Source of the DNA: CAYZAW01 sp964476505
GTDB taxonomy: Bacteria; Bacillota; Clostridia; Christensenellales; CAG-138
Assembly: GCA_964476505.1 (NCBI GenBank)
Contig: CAYZAW010000003.1
Coordinates: 1 to 64,000 of the forward strand
Reading direction: 5' to 3'
DNA length: 64,000 nucleotides
Shown here: positions 45,058 to 53,907 of the stretch, in pieces
Layout: each line of letters starts with the position of its first letter
Numbering within the stretch: the stretch's first letter is position 1
Notes under the pieces: generated by a model
Seen by the model: the letters and a program-made list of their open reading frames with translations, nothing else
Databases searched by the model: none
Told to the model about the DNA's origin: nothing
Position numbers and translations under genes: made by a program

Positions 45058-45078
45058 GCATACGGCAAAACCGTATGC
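45058..45078 (-). repeat. 5'-terminal hairpin of the proA message
   Basis: GCATACGG, loop TTTG-like, CCGTATGC: an 8-bp perfect stem starting at the predicted +1. No T-run follows, so it is not a terminator; it could protect the 5' end or bind a regulator. Confidence 0.6.
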
Positions 45079-45085
45079 TGCAATT

Positions 45086-45114
45086 AGTATACAACGCTTC
45101 CCTGTGTTTCGCAA
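45086..45114 (-). promoter_or_regulatory. SigA-type promoter of proA
   Basis: Minus strand TTGCGA, a 17-bp spacer and TATACT, about 60 bp before the proA start. Confidence 0.75.
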
Positions 45115-45122
45115 TTCTCCCG

Positions 45123-45165
45123 ATAAAATAATAGGCTCCGCCCGGGTACGATACGGGCAGAGCCT
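45123..45165 (-). terminator. Terminator after the BofC-like gene
   Basis: Minus strand 12-bp stem AGGCTCTGCCCG/CGGGCGGAGCCT (one G-T pair), then ATTATTTTAT. Confidence 0.75.
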
Positions 45166-45194
45166 GCTTCTCTTACGTGATCTTCATTTCCTAA

Positions 45195-45758
45195 CTAGCT
45201 TTCCACGCCCTCTAGGTATGCATCGATCTCGTTTAGCCGGTCGAACACGATACCCTCCTGCAGCGCCTTTTGCACATCCTCATGCAAAACGGATACGTCA
45301 AAGGGGATCTCCGTTTCCGTTTGCCGGGTATAATCCTGCTGATCGGTTTTGCTGTACCAAAGGGAATCGTCCTTTTTGGTTTGCAGCAGATAATGCGCCG
45401 GGCAGCAGGCAGGCATTTCCCGCTCGATAAGCGCATGCGTCTTTTCCAGCTCCATTATGTGCGCATTGTTCCAAAGGGTTTCCACCTGCGCCCCGGTCAG
45501 CCCCACAAGCTCCCGGTTGGCATACGCCTGCTCCAAAATATGCCCGCACTTTAAAAAGGTATAGCGAACGGTGATCTCCGTTTGCGGCAAAATGCTTTTC
45601 TCTCCGATCTCTGCCACCTCTGCCGCAGGGAGCGTTTCCACGGCAAGCGGCTCCTGCCTATCTGTCGGCAGTTGAATGATAAGGCCTATCAAAAGGCCTG
45701 TGACCACCAATATCGTTCCCAGCAGTATCCATCTGCCGTATTGCTTCCATAACTGCAT
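45195..45758 (-). CDS. BofC-like membrane-anchored protein
   Basis: A 187-residue protein with one N-terminal membrane helix (~11-30) and an exported domain. The C-terminal half resembles the BofC C-terminal domain, ending VQKALQEGIVFDRLNEIDAY followed by LEGVES. In Bacillus, BofC is a forespore protein that delays SpoIVB signalling toward the SpoIVFA/SpoIVFB complex; homologues of that complex are encoded 20 kb away. A candidate sigma-G-type promoter precedes it. The match is by eye and could be to a wider family. Confidence 0.55.
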   Translation of the reverse strand: MQLWKQYGRWILLGTILVVTGLLIGLIIQLPTDRQEPLAVETLPAAEVAEIGEKSILPQTEITVRYTFLKCGHILEQAYANRELVGLTGAQVETLWNNAHIMELEKTHALIEREMPACCPAHYLLQTKKDDSLWYSKTDQQDYTRQTETEIPFDVSVLHEDVQKALQEGIVFDRLNEIDAYLEGVES

Positions 45759-45781
45759 TGGATTCCCTCCTTTGTGTTTTC

Positions 45782-45812
45782 ATGTATGCCCAAAACCTTT
45801 CCTGTCGATACA
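45782..45812 (-). promoter_or_regulatory. Candidate forespore (sigma-F/G) promoter of the BofC-like gene
   Basis: Minus strand TGTATC, an 18-bp spacer and CATACAT, close to the TGMATA/CATACTA pattern of forespore sigma factors, 24 bp before the start. It overlaps the divergent vegetative promoter at 45798-45826. Confidence 0.35.
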
Positions 45813-45826
45813 GGATTGGGTATAAT
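45798..45826 (+). promoter_or_regulatory. SigA-type promoter of the GT-C-like gene
   Basis: TTTCCT, a 17-bp spacer and a perfect TATAAT, 22 bp before the ATG. Confidence 0.65.
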
Positions 45827-45848
45827 GGAACAGTTGGGAGGGTCTGTT

Positions 45849-47726
45849 ATGGGCATTATCGTATCCGTTATTTACTTCATCATCTATGCATGCACCGGAT
45901 ATCTTCTCAGCCGCCGGGTGTTCTTTCGGGAACGTACCGTTGTACGGCTTTGGCTGGGCGGCGTTTTTTCGCTGCTGCTATTGCTGTGGCTTCCGGCGCT
46001 GTTCTCCTTCCTTTTGGGGTTTACGGCAGCGGCGCAATACATAGCGCTTTTAGTATGTGCGGCAATCGGCGCATCTGCACTTTTCCTTGGGAAAAAGCAG
46101 GTTTTAAGCAAAACGCCTTGGAAGGCGGAGCTGCCGCTGTTATGTACGCTGCTGCCCCTGTTCATTTTAGGGACGGTGTTGTTTTGCACCCATACGCTGA
46201 TGCCCGTTGACGGCGCGCTCTACTCCGGCCAATCCACCTTTGGGGACCTCCCCCTGCATCTGGGGTTCGTGACTAGCCTTGCCCGGCAGGGTACGTTCCC
46301 GCCTATGTACTCCATCTGCCCGGGCGTTGCCGTAGGGTATCCGTTTTTATGCGACAGCATCAGCGCAACCTTTTACGTGCTTGGCGCAACGCTGCGCTTT
46401 TCCATGCTGCTGCCCGCGGTGTTTGCCTATGGGCTGGTGCTGTTAGGGGTATATCTGTTCTTCGAGCGTTGGCTGAAAACGCCCGGCAAAGCCGTGTTTT
46501 CCACGCTGCTGTTCTTCATTGGCGGCGGGTTCGGCTTTGCGTACTTTTTTGATTTGTTACAGCAAGACCCAGAGAATCTTACGCGTATATTCACCGCGTT
46601 TTACGAAACGCCTACCAACTATACCGCTATGGGCGTTCGCTGGGTCAATCCCATTGCGGACATGCTGATTCCCCAACGCGCCACGCTGTTTGGCTGGGCA
46701 CTGCTGTTTCCCTGCCTGTACCTGTTGCGCCGGGCGGCTTACGAAAAGGAGAAGGCGGCATTTTTAGCGTTGGGGATCATCGCGGGCTGTATGCCCTTGG
46801 TGCATACTCATTCCTTCTTGGCGCTGGGCGTCATTTCCGCCATATACCTGTTTCAGGCACTTGCGTCCAAGGAAGGTCGCAACCAATGGAAGCTTTGGCT
46901 TACATACGCGGGCGTTGCGCTGCTGCTTTCCGCGCCCCAGCTATTGTGCTTTACCTTCCGGCAGGCAGAAAGCTTTTTGACCTTACGCTTCAACTGGGCA
47001 AATGAAAGCGATTCCTTCCTTTGGTTTTACATCAAAAACTGGGGGCTGCTGTTCCTGCTTTTGCCCGTTGCCGTACTCCGTTTTCCCAAAGCGGAGCGCC
47101 GCTATCTTTACGGTGCATTTGCCCTTTGGCTGCTGGCAGAATGCATCCAATTCCAGCCCAATCCCTACGATAACAACAAGCTGCTGTTTGTGGTGTTTGC
47201 CTATATCTGCGGCGCTGTTGGGAGCCTGCTTACAGATGCTTTTACCGCATATCGCGGGAAAGTCGGCTGCCGGTATCTGGCTGCCGTTACCTGCGCGCTG
47301 CTGTTTCTTTCCGGTATATTAACGCTTGGGCGGGAGGTTGTTGGAAAATACGAGCAGTTCTCAAGCGAAGCCGTGGAGGCTGCCGGTTACATTGAGGCGG
47401 ATACCGACCCGCGTGCCGTGTTTTTGACCGCCACCAATCACAACAACGCTGTTGCCGCGCTTACCGGCAGAAACATCGTTTGCGGCACCAGCTCTTATCT
47501 GTACTTTCACGGCGTGGATTACAGCGCCAGAGAGGAGCATGTTCGCAGCATGTATGAGCGCCCGGATGCCTGCTTTGACCAGCTTCGCACCCAGTACGGC
47601 ATTTCCTATGTGTTGTTTAGCGATTATGAACGCTACACATACGCCTGCGATGAAAGCTATTATCTCTCTCGCTTCCCCGTTGCGTTTGAAAACGACGGCG
47701 TTTGCATCTATGATGTTCGCGCATGA
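45849..47726 (+). CDS. Multi-pass membrane protein, GT-C glycosyltransferase-like
   Basis: A 625-residue protein with roughly 11-13 membrane helices and a soluble extracellular C-terminal part (~120 residues). The first large loop holds GQSTFGDLPLHLGFVTSLA, placed where GT-C enzymes carry an acidic catalytic motif; PIADMLIPQRATLFGWALL and LVHTHSFLALG are other conserved-looking blocks. Lipid-linked sugar transfer is therefore likely but unproven. I use the ATG at 45849, seven bases after GGAGG; the frame is open further upstream without a ribosome site. Confidence 0.7.
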   Translation: MGIIVSVIYFIIYACTGYLLSRRVFFRERTVVRLWLGGVFSLLLLLWLPALFSFLLGFTAAAQYIALLVCAAIGASALFLGKKQVLSKTPWKAELPLLCTLLPLFILGTVLFCTHTLMPVDGALYSGQSTFGDLPLHLGFVTSLARQGTFPPMYSICPGVAVGYPFLCDSISATFYVLGATLRFSMLLPAVFAYGLVLLGVYLFFERWLKTPGKAVFSTLLFFIGGGFGFAYFFDLLQQDPENLTRIFTAFYETPTNYTAMGVRWVNPIADMLIPQRATLFGWALLFPCLYLLRRAAYEKEKAAFLALGIIAGCMPLVHTHSFLALGVISAIYLFQALASKEGRNQWKLWLTYAGVALLLSAPQLLCFTFRQAESFLTLRFNWANESDSFLWFYIKNWGLLFLLLPVAVLRFPKAERRYLYGAFALWLLAECIQFQPNPYDNNKLLFVVFAYICGAVGSLLTDAFTAYRGKVGCRYLAAVTCALLFLSGILTLGREVVGKYEQFSSEAVEAAGYIEADTDPRAVFLTATNHNNAVAALTGRNIVCGTSSYLYFHGVDYSAREEHVRSMYERPDACFDQLRTQYGISYVLFSDYERYTYACDESYYLSRFPVAFENDGVCIYDVRA

Positions 47727-47777
47727 CCGCAGGCAGATTTTGGGGGCTTTGGGTTCTATTTAACGGGATTTATCTAA

Positions 47778-47807
47778 TTCCCGGGAACGGTGTAATGATT
47801 CCGGGAA
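47778..47807. promoter_or_regulatory. Paired palindromes upstream of the GH3 promoter
   Basis: TTCCCGGGAA (47778-47787) and TTCCGGGAA (47799-47807), centres about 20.5 bp apart (two helical turns), just upstream of the -35 at 47813. The placement suits a transcription activator, but no regulator gene is adjacent. Confidence 0.45.
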
Positions 47808-47812
47808 AAATA

Positions 47813-47841
47813 TTGTAATAGAATCGAAAAATTGCTATACT
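47813..47841 (+). promoter_or_regulatory. Promoter of the GH3 gene
   Basis: TTGTAA, a 17-bp spacer and TATACT, leaving a ~110-nt leader. No known riboswitch is seen in the leader. Confidence 0.7.
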
Positions 47842-47955
47842 TTCCCTGTACTGTTTTTAAGGCGTATCTTTTGTATCGCACCCAAACACAACTGATTCTT
47901 TGTTTTTCCCCAGTATTCATACATTCAATTCATCAGATGGCAGGAGGGGGTTCCT

Positions 47956-50391
47956 ATGACAAGGCTGGCTGGCAATCCGTTTGAAGAAGTTCTGCCCCGG
48001 GCGAAGGAATTGACCGCGCAAATGACGCTCAAGGAAAAGGCGGCGTTATGTGCCGGTACCGATTTCTGGCACACGCATGCCATAGACAGGCTTGGGCTTC
48101 CCTCCGTGATGGTTACAGACGGCCCGCACGGCCTTCGCAAGCAATCCTCCGATTCGGATCACTTAGGCATCAACGCCTCCGTGCCCGCAACCTGCTTTCC
48201 TACCGCCGCCACCACCGCTTGCAGCTTTGACCGCGATTTGCTGTATGAAATAGGCACAGCGCTTGCACAGGAATGCATACAGGAAGAAGTTGCCGTGCTT
48301 TTAGGGCCTGCCGCGAACATCAAGCGAAGCCCTCTTTGCGGACGGAATTTTGAATACATCTCGGAAGACCCGTTTGTAACCGGCGAAACCGCCGCCTCCA
48401 TTATCAACGGCATACAAAGCAAAAACGTTGGCACCAGCCTGAAACACTATTTGGCAAACAATCAGGAGAAGGCAAGGCTGGTTTCCAATTCCGTGATCGA
48501 CGAACGCGCGCTTCGCGAAATCTATATGGCGGGCTTTGAAGCCGCCATCAAAGAAGCGCAGCCTTGGACGGTCATGTGTTCTTATAATAGAATCAACGGC
48601 GTTTACGCCTCCGACAGCAAGCGCTTTATGACGGACGTTGCCCGCGGCGAATGGGGTTATAACGGCATGGTGGTGACCGACTGGGGCGCGTTAAACGATC
48701 GCATATCAGCCGTAAAGGCCGGGGTGGACTTGGAAATGCCGGGGCCCAACCCCAATTCCGACGAAGAGATCATCAAGGCTGTGCAAAACGGTACCCTAAG
48801 CGAGAAATTACTGGATCACTGCGTGGAGCGCATCACCGCCGTGATTTTGCAGTCCATGAAGACCACGCGCGCCAGCTACGACATCCCGCAGCATAACGAT
48901 CTGGCACGCTTTGCCGCACGGGAAAGCGCCGTGCTGTTAAAGCTTGGCGCTGCCCTTCCCGCAAGCACAGGTGCAAAGGCCGCCATTATTGGCGAGCTTG
49001 CAAAAGCGCCCCGCTATCAAGGCGCAGGCAGCAGCCGCATCGTTCCCACCTGCATCACCTCCCTATGCGACGCTATGACTGCCGTAGGGCGGGATTACAC
49101 CTATGCCGCAGGCTATTCCACCGCGCAGGATACCGCCGACCCATCGCTTATACAGGAAGCCGTTGCGGCGGCGCGGGGCAAAGACGTGGTATTTGCCTGC
49201 GTTGGGCTGCCGGATTATTACGAAAGCGAGGGCTTTGACAGAGCCCATATGCGTCTGCCCGAAGCGCACAACGCCCTGATGGATGCGCTGATCGAAACAG
49301 GCGTGCCCGTTGTTGCGATACTATACACAGGCAGCCCGGTGGAGCTGCCTTGGCGCGACCGTGTAGACTCCATCCTGCTGATGGGGCTTCCCGGGCAAAA
49401 CGGCGGCAGCGCCGCCTGCGATCTGTTATACGGGGATCACAGCCCCAGCGGCAGGCTGGCGGAAACTTGGCCGCTTTCCCTTGCGGATACCCCCTGCAAC
49501 GCGCACTTTGGCACGGGTGGGAACGTAGAATACCGGGAGAGCATTTACGTGGGCTACCGGTATTACGATAAAGCGGAAAAAGCCGTGGCATATCCCTTTG
49601 GATATGGGCTGTCTTACACATCCTTTGCGTACAGCGATATCAAGCTTTCCAAAAAGCTGATATCCGATCAGGAGGCGCTTACCGTTACCCTGACCGTAAC
49701 CAATACCGGTACCATGCGCGGAAAGGAAGTCGTGCAGCTGTACGTTGCGCCGCCAAAAAGCGCCGTCTTCAAGCCGGTACGGGAGCTGCGGGGGTTTGCG
49801 AAGATCGAGTTGGAGCCGAAGGAAAGCAAGGAAGTTGCCTTTACGTTGGAACGCCGGGCGTTTGCGTATTACAACGTGAACGTAAGCGACTGGTTCGTGG
49901 AAAGCGGCAACTACCAAATTGAGATCGGCGCGTCCAGCCGGGATATCCGGCTAACGGATACCGTTGAGATCGTAAGCGCGCAGGTTGGCACGGTTCCCGA
50001 TTATCACAGCGCCGCGCCCGCGTATTATACGCTTACAGGCGAGCCCTTCGACGTACCGCAGGCGCAATTTGAGGCGCTGTTAGGCCACCCCGTAGACCCG
50101 CTGCCCGAGATACGCCCCTTCTCCCTGAATTCTACGCTGAGCGATATTCGCGTGTGCTGGCTTGGTCGCATGATCTACAACGGCATACAGCGGGAGATCA
50201 ATAAAATGCTCAACTGCGACGAAAATGCCGACGCCGCCATTATGCTTCGCGCCATGCTGGACGATATGCCCCTGCGGCAAATCACCCTTTCCGGCCCGGA
50301 CGGAATCACCCGCGGCAAGATCATCGGGTTGGTAGACCTGTTAAACGGGCATGTATTGCGCGGGCTTGGCAAGGTGCTCGGAAGGGCATAA
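47956..50391 (+). CDS. Glycoside hydrolase family 3 beta-glucosidase-like enzyme
   Basis: An 811-residue GH3 enzyme without signal peptide, so probably cytoplasmic and acting on imported oligosaccharides. The N-terminal barrel carries VTDGPHGLRKQ, SLKHYLANNQE and the nucleophile Asp242 in GMVVTDWGALNDR. A C-terminal alpha-beta sandwich follows, then an FN3-like domain (YPFGYGLSYTSFAYS). About 120 extra residues form the end. AGGAGGGGG precedes the ATG. Beta-glucosidase is the commonest activity; beta-xylosidase or others are possible. Confidence 0.92.
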   Translation: MTRLAGNPFEEVLPRAKELTAQMTLKEKAALCAGTDFWHTHAIDRLGLPSVMVTDGPHGLRKQSSDSDHLGINASVPATCFPTAATTACSFDRDLLYEIGTALAQECIQEEVAVLLGPAANIKRSPLCGRNFEYISEDPFVTGETAASIINGIQSKNVGTSLKHYLANNQEKARLVSNSVIDERALREIYMAGFEAAIKEAQPWTVMCSYNRINGVYASDSKRFMTDVARGEWGYNGMVVTDWGALNDRISAVKAGVDLEMPGPNPNSDEEIIKAVQNGTLSEKLLDHCVERITAVILQSMKTTRASYDIPQHNDLARFAARESAVLLKLGAALPASTGAKAAIIGELAKAPRYQGAGSSRIVPTCITSLCDAMTAVGRDYTYAAGYSTAQDTADPSLIQEAVAAARGKDVVFACVGLPDYYESEGFDRAHMRLPEAHNALMDALIETGVPVVAILYTGSPVELPWRDRVDSILLMGLPGQNGGSAACDLLYGDHSPSGRLAETWPLSLADTPCNAHFGTGGNVEYRESIYVGYRYYDKAEKAVAYPFGYGLSYTSFAYSDIKLSKKLISDQEALTVTLTVTNTGTMRGKEVVQLYVAPPKSAVFKPVRELRGFAKIELEPKESKEVAFTLERRAFAYYNVNVSDWFVESGNYQIEIGASSRDIRLTDTVEIVSAQVGTVPDYHSAAPAYYTLTGEPFDVPQAQFEALLGHPVDPLPEIRPFSLNSTLSDIRVCWLGRMIYNGIQREINKMLNCDENADAAIMLRAMLDDMPLRQITLSGPDGITRGKIIGLVDLLNGHVLRGLGKVLGRA

Positions 50392-50411
50392 CGGTTGCTT
50401 ACAGGTACGAA

Positions 50412-50439
50412 AACGCCCCGGCTGTATTGCCGGGGCGTT
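50412..50439. terminator. Bidirectional terminator between GH3 and larC
   Basis: 11-bp perfect stem AACGCCCCGGC/GCCGGGGCGTT with a TGTATT loop, lying between convergent stops at 50391 and 50450. T-runs are short on both sides (CGTTGTTGCG and CGTTTTCG). Confidence 0.8.
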
Positions 50440-50449
50440 GTTGCGTTTG

Positions 50450-51685
50450 TTACTCTTGCTGTTTTTTATATGCCGATAGGCTTTCTTTTACCTGTTCCAG
50501 CGAGCGCCCCGTTTCCCGGGCGATACGCACCAAGTCCTCATACTCCGGCTTTTCCCTGTTTACGCCCCAGCCGGATACTGCCTTGATTTTAACTTCTCCG
50601 TCAGGCGTTGTTATGCTTTTACTTGTTCGCGCCAGCGTATACCGGTTGCACAGGTATTCTCGCACGCCAATGGTGGTGGTATGCAAAAACAAAAGCCTTA
50701 ACAGTTGCTCCTTGCTGCTTTCCCGGCAGATGCAGTACAGCAGCACCCCGGGGCGGCTTTTTTTCATGCCTGCCGCCACAGTATACACCTCTAACGCACC
50801 GCCTAAAAACAACTGCTCCTGCGCAAAGCCGATGGCCTCGGGGGTCATATCGTCTAAATTGCAGCAAAGCTCCACGACCTGCTCCGTTTGAGACTGCGTG
50901 CTGCCTATCAGCGCACGCAGGCAGTTTGCGGCAGGAAATTCCTTGCTGCCCATGCCGTAGCCTATTTTTTGTACCGTCATTTGCGGTAAGCTTCCAAAGG
51001 AAGAAACAAAATACTTCAACAGCGCCGCGCCGGTGGGCGTGCAAAGCTCTCCTTGTATCTCTTTGCTGTAAACTGGAATGCCCTGCAATAAATATGCCGT
51101 TGCTGGCGCGGGAACGGGCAGCACACCATGGGCGCAGTGAACCGTTCCGCTTCCAACGTGTACGGCAGACGCTATCACCTGCTCGGGAGAAAGCATATCC
51201 ATCAGCAGGCAAACGCCCACCACATCCGCTACCGCGTCCATAGTGCCTACTTCATGGAAGTGTATCTGCTCCACGGTCTTGCCGTGCACATGCCCCTCCG
51301 CCTCGGCGATCAGCGTATACACGGCTATTGCATCCTGCTTCACCTTTTCCGGCAGGTCAAGATGACTTATCATATGCCGGATGCCGGGAAGCCCCGTGCC
51401 GTGCGCATGCTCTTGGGTATGCATATGGCGGTGTTCGTGATGTTCGCCGTCACGGTTTTGACCGTCGTTATCCGCAAGCTCTTCTTCGCCGTGTACCGTG
51501 ACCTCCATGTGCGTGCCGGAGATACCGCATTTTACGGAGGGAACGGCGCGTACCGCCACGCCGGGCAGACCCAGCCCGTTCATGCGGGCAATAAACGCCG
51601 CAGGTTCCGGGCAAAGCTCCAACAGCGCCGCCATCAGCATATCTCCCGCCGCACCCATATTACATTCTAAATACAGTGTTTTCAT
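50450..51685 (-). CDS. larC: Nickel-pincer cofactor biosynthesis protein LarC
   Basis: CTP-dependent nickel insertase that completes the nickel-pincer nucleotide cofactor. It has 411 residues in one continuous frame, unlike Lactobacillus plantarum, where larC is split by a ribosomal frameshift. MKTLYLECNMGAAGDMLMAAL starts the protein, and a His-rich stretch (~81-96: HHEHRHMHTQEHAHG) may hold nickel. Its start overlaps larB by ATGA. It is the last gene of the nickel operon. Confidence 0.95.
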   Translation of the reverse strand: MKTLYLECNMGAAGDMLMAALLELCPEPAAFIARMNGLGLPGVAVRAVPSVKCGISGTHMEVTVHGEEELADNDGQNRDGEHHEHRHMHTQEHAHGTGLPGIRHMISHLDLPEKVKQDAIAVYTLIAEAEGHVHGKTVEQIHFHEVGTMDAVADVVGVCLLMDMLSPEQVIASAVHVGSGTVHCAHGVLPVPAPATAYLLQGIPVYSKEIQGELCTPTGAALLKYFVSSFGSLPQMTVQKIGYGMGSKEFPAANCLRALIGSTQSQTEQVVELCCNLDDMTPEAIGFAQEQLFLGGALEVYTVAAGMKKSRPGVLLYCICRESSKEQLLRLLFLHTTTIGVREYLCNRYTLARTSKSITTPDGEVKIKAVSGWGVNREKPEYEDLVRIARETGRSLEQVKESLSAYKKQQE

Positions 51686-52440
51686 ACCTTCACCCCAATA
51701 TGGTTGATCATGCTTGCCAAGTATCCGGCTCCAAAGCCGTTATCGATATTGACCACGCTGACCCCGCTTGCGCAGGAATTCAGCATGGACAGCAGCGCGG
51801 ATAACCCCTCAAAGGACGCGCCGTAGCCAACGCTTGTAGGTACGGCGATCACGGGGCAGTCCGCAAGGCCGCCGATCACGCTGGCAAGCGCCCCTTCCAT
51901 GCCGGCGATGGCGATAATGACCGATGCCTGCATGATATCCTCTACATGCGCAAGCAGCCTGTGCAGCCCGGCAACGCCCACGTCATACAGGCGCTGTACG
52001 GAATTTCCTAAGGCCTCCGCCGTGATCGCCGCTTCCTCCGCCACCGGCATGTCGCTGGTACCGCCCGTTGCGATCACGATGGTGCCCCGTCCGCCGGGCT
52101 TTGGCAATTCTCCCGCAACGCCGGTTTTGCTAAGCGCATCGTATTCTATGGGTATTTGCTGCCGCACCGTTTCTGCCGCCTCCGGCGACATCCGGGTGAT
52201 CAGCACGGTTTCCTGCCCCTGTTGCAGCAGTGCCTTTGTAATGCCTATGATCTGCTCCGGGGTTTTCCCCGCGCCGTAAATCACCTCGGGGATACCCTGC
52301 CGCATGGCCCGGTGATGATCCAGCTTGGCATAGCCCAAGTCCTCAAAGGGCGCGGTACGCAGCTTTAATGCCGCATCCTCCGGCAGCAGCGTACCTGCCG
52401 CCACCTGCTGCAATATCTGCTCCAATTCCTGCTTGTTCAT
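51682..52440 (-). CDS. larB: Nickel-pincer cofactor biosynthesis protein LarB
   Basis: Carboxylates and hydrolyses nicotinate adenine dinucleotide to start pincer cofactor synthesis. It has 252 residues; the C-terminal half is PurE-like (GVAGLHRLLAHVEDIMQAS, IAGMEGALASVIGGL, VPTSVGYGASFEGLSALL). An N-terminal YAKLDHHRAMRQGIPEVIYG block is typical. It lies between larE and larC in a coupled run. Its substrate NaAD links this operon to the NAD-related genes at 34-41 kb. Confidence 0.95.
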   Translation of the reverse strand: MNKQELEQILQQVAAGTLLPEDAALKLRTAPFEDLGYAKLDHHRAMRQGIPEVIYGAGKTPEQIIGITKALLQQGQETVLITRMSPEAAETVRQQIPIEYDALSKTGVAGELPKPGGRGTIVIATGGTSDMPVAEEAAITAEALGNSVQRLYDVGVAGLHRLLAHVEDIMQASVIIAIAGMEGALASVIGGLADCPVIAVPTSVGYGASFEGLSALLSMLNSCASGVSVVNIDNGFGAGYLASMINHIGVKV

Positions 52441-52443
52441 GCG

Positions 52444-53187
52444 TTACCTCCCGGCTAAGTCCAGCGTTACGGTTGCAAAATACGGTTCCAATGCTTTTTG
52501 TATTGCTTCGCGTTCGCGTACCGCGCGTTCCATATCCTCCGCCCTGACCTCCAGCCTTGCGGCCTGCTCCATCCAGCGAACACGTATATCCTGATAGCCC
52601 AGCTCCATAAGCGCCGCCTCTGCGTGCTCCACGCAGTAAAGCATTTGCTGCGTGATGCCCGTTCCCGTTGGAATGCGGGTGGCAAGGCAGGCATAGGCGG
52701 GCTTATTCCACGTAAACAGCCCCGCCTCCTTGGAAAGTGTGCGTATCATGGGCTTGGTGAGCCCGCATGCTTGCAGCGGCGAGCAAACGCCCAACTCCCG
52801 CAGCGCCCGCATGCCCGGGCGGTCGCCGGCATCGTCAGAGGCGTTAGTGCCGTCCAACAGCAGGGTGTACCCATCTGTCAGCGCCCGTTTTTGCAGAGCT
52901 AAAAACAAGGCGGTTTTACAATGGTAACAGCGCTCCTTTGGATTTGCCGCCACCTCCGGCAGCGCCAGTACATCCAGTTCGATGATGATAAGCTTTGCAC
53001 CGCAGTCTTGCGCTATTCGCTTGGCATCCTCCAACTCAAAGGCGGGCTGAAAGGCCGTTTTGATGTAATAAGGCTGCACATCCGCCTTGCATTGCTTTGC
53101 CGCATACAAAAGATACGCGGAATCCACCCCGCCGGACAGCCCCAGCGCAGCCCTAGGGTTCTGCTGAAAAAACGCCTGTAACGTCAT
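52444..53187 (-). CDS. larE: ATP-dependent sulfur transferase LarE
   Basis: PP-loop enzyme that adds sulfur to the pyridinium dicarboxylate precursor. It has 247 residues. SGGVDS (18-23) is the ATP-binding loop. Three cysteines stand out: C87 and C90 in RCYHCKTALF, and C167 in YACLATRIP. Such a set suits the group that binds a 4Fe-4S cluster and uses free sulfide, rather than sacrificing one cysteine, but alignment is needed. The start overlaps nikO by ATGA. Confidence 0.94.
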   Translation of the reverse strand: MTLQAFFQQNPRAALGLSGGVDSAYLLYAAKQCKADVQPYYIKTAFQPAFELEDAKRIAQDCGAKLIIIELDVLALPEVAANPKERCYHCKTALFLALQKRALTDGYTLLLDGTNASDDAGDRPGMRALRELGVCSPLQACGLTKPMIRTLSKEAGLFTWNKPAYACLATRIPTGTGITQQMLYCVEHAEAALMELGYQDIRVRWMEQAARLEVRAEDMERAVREREAIQKALEPYFATVTLDLAGR

Positions 53188-53906
53188 CGCGCTTCTCCTC
53201 CAACGCCAATGGCCTCTACGCCGCAGTCGTCCATTTGCTTTGTATCATACAACAGCGCTTTTGAAGCGCCGTCTGCAAACAATGCGCCTTGCTTTAGCAG
53301 CACCGCCCGATTGCAGGTGTCCGCCGCAAAGGAAATATCGTGGGTGGCGATCACCTTGGTGCAGGGCAGGCTGTTCAAAATATGGATGAGGTTTCGCCGT
53401 GCCTTGGGGTCTAAAAAGGCGCTGGGCTCGTCTAAAAGGATGACCGAAGGCTCCATTACAAGCACCGTTGCCAGCGCCGCCATGCGCTTTTCGCCGCCGG
53501 AGAGGCGCAGCGATGTGCGGCCTTTTAGATGCATGATGCCAAGCGCCGTTAAACAAGCGTCCACCCGGCGCTCTGTCTCCTCCTCCGAAACGCCTTGGTT
53601 TCTGAGGCCAAAGGCGATATCGTCGTAAATCGTTGGCATAAACAACTGATCGTCCGGGTTTTGAAACACCACGCCTACACGCTGGCGAATGCTTGCAAGC
53701 GTGTCTTTACCTAGCCGTATGCCGTCTACGGTGATGCTGCCGGATGCGGGCAGTACACCTACCGTTGCCATGATAAACGAGGTTTTCCCCGCGCCGTTTG
53801 CGCCAATAAGCGCCACGCTTTCGCCGGAACCCACGGTGAGCGTGATATCCTTTAGCCCTACCGTATGATCCGGATAGGTTACGGTGCAATCCGTCAATGC
53901 CAGCAT
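53184..53906 (-). CDS. nikO: ECF transporter ATPase (nickel/cobalt type)
   Basis: ABC ATPase of 240 residues that powers metal uptake by the ECF complex. It has Walker A GANGAGKTS, signature LSGGEKRMAAL and Walker B SVILLDEPSAFLD. I use the ATG at 53906, whose ribosome site AGGTGG lies in the last codons of nikQ; a frame extension inside nikQ is not needed. The adjoining Lar genes favour nickel over cobalt as substrate. Confidence 0.92.
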   Translation of the reverse strand: MLALTDCTVTYPDHTVGLKDITLTVGSGESVALIGANGAGKTSFIMATVGVLPASGSITVDGIRLGKDTLASIRQRVGVVFQNPDDQLFMPTIYDDIAFGLRNQGVSEEETERRVDACLTALGIMHLKGRTSLRLSGGEKRMAALATVLVMEPSVILLDEPSAFLDPKARRNLIHILNSLPCTKVIATHDISFAADTCNRAVLLKQGALFADGASKALLYDTKQMDDCGVEAIGVGGEAR

Positions 53907-53907
53907 G

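Noticed and set aside
45058..45078. Terminator between the BofC-like gene and proA
   Set aside because: There is no T-run after the stem, the predicted proA start lies at its base, and a better terminator is present at 45123-45165.
50608..51243. 211-residue open frame antisense to larC
   Set aside because: Same reasoning: low-complexity Arg/Pro/Ser-rich product, no ribosome site, larC intact.
50450..51685. Programmed frameshift in larC
   Set aside because: The reading frame is continuous over 411 codons, so none is needed.
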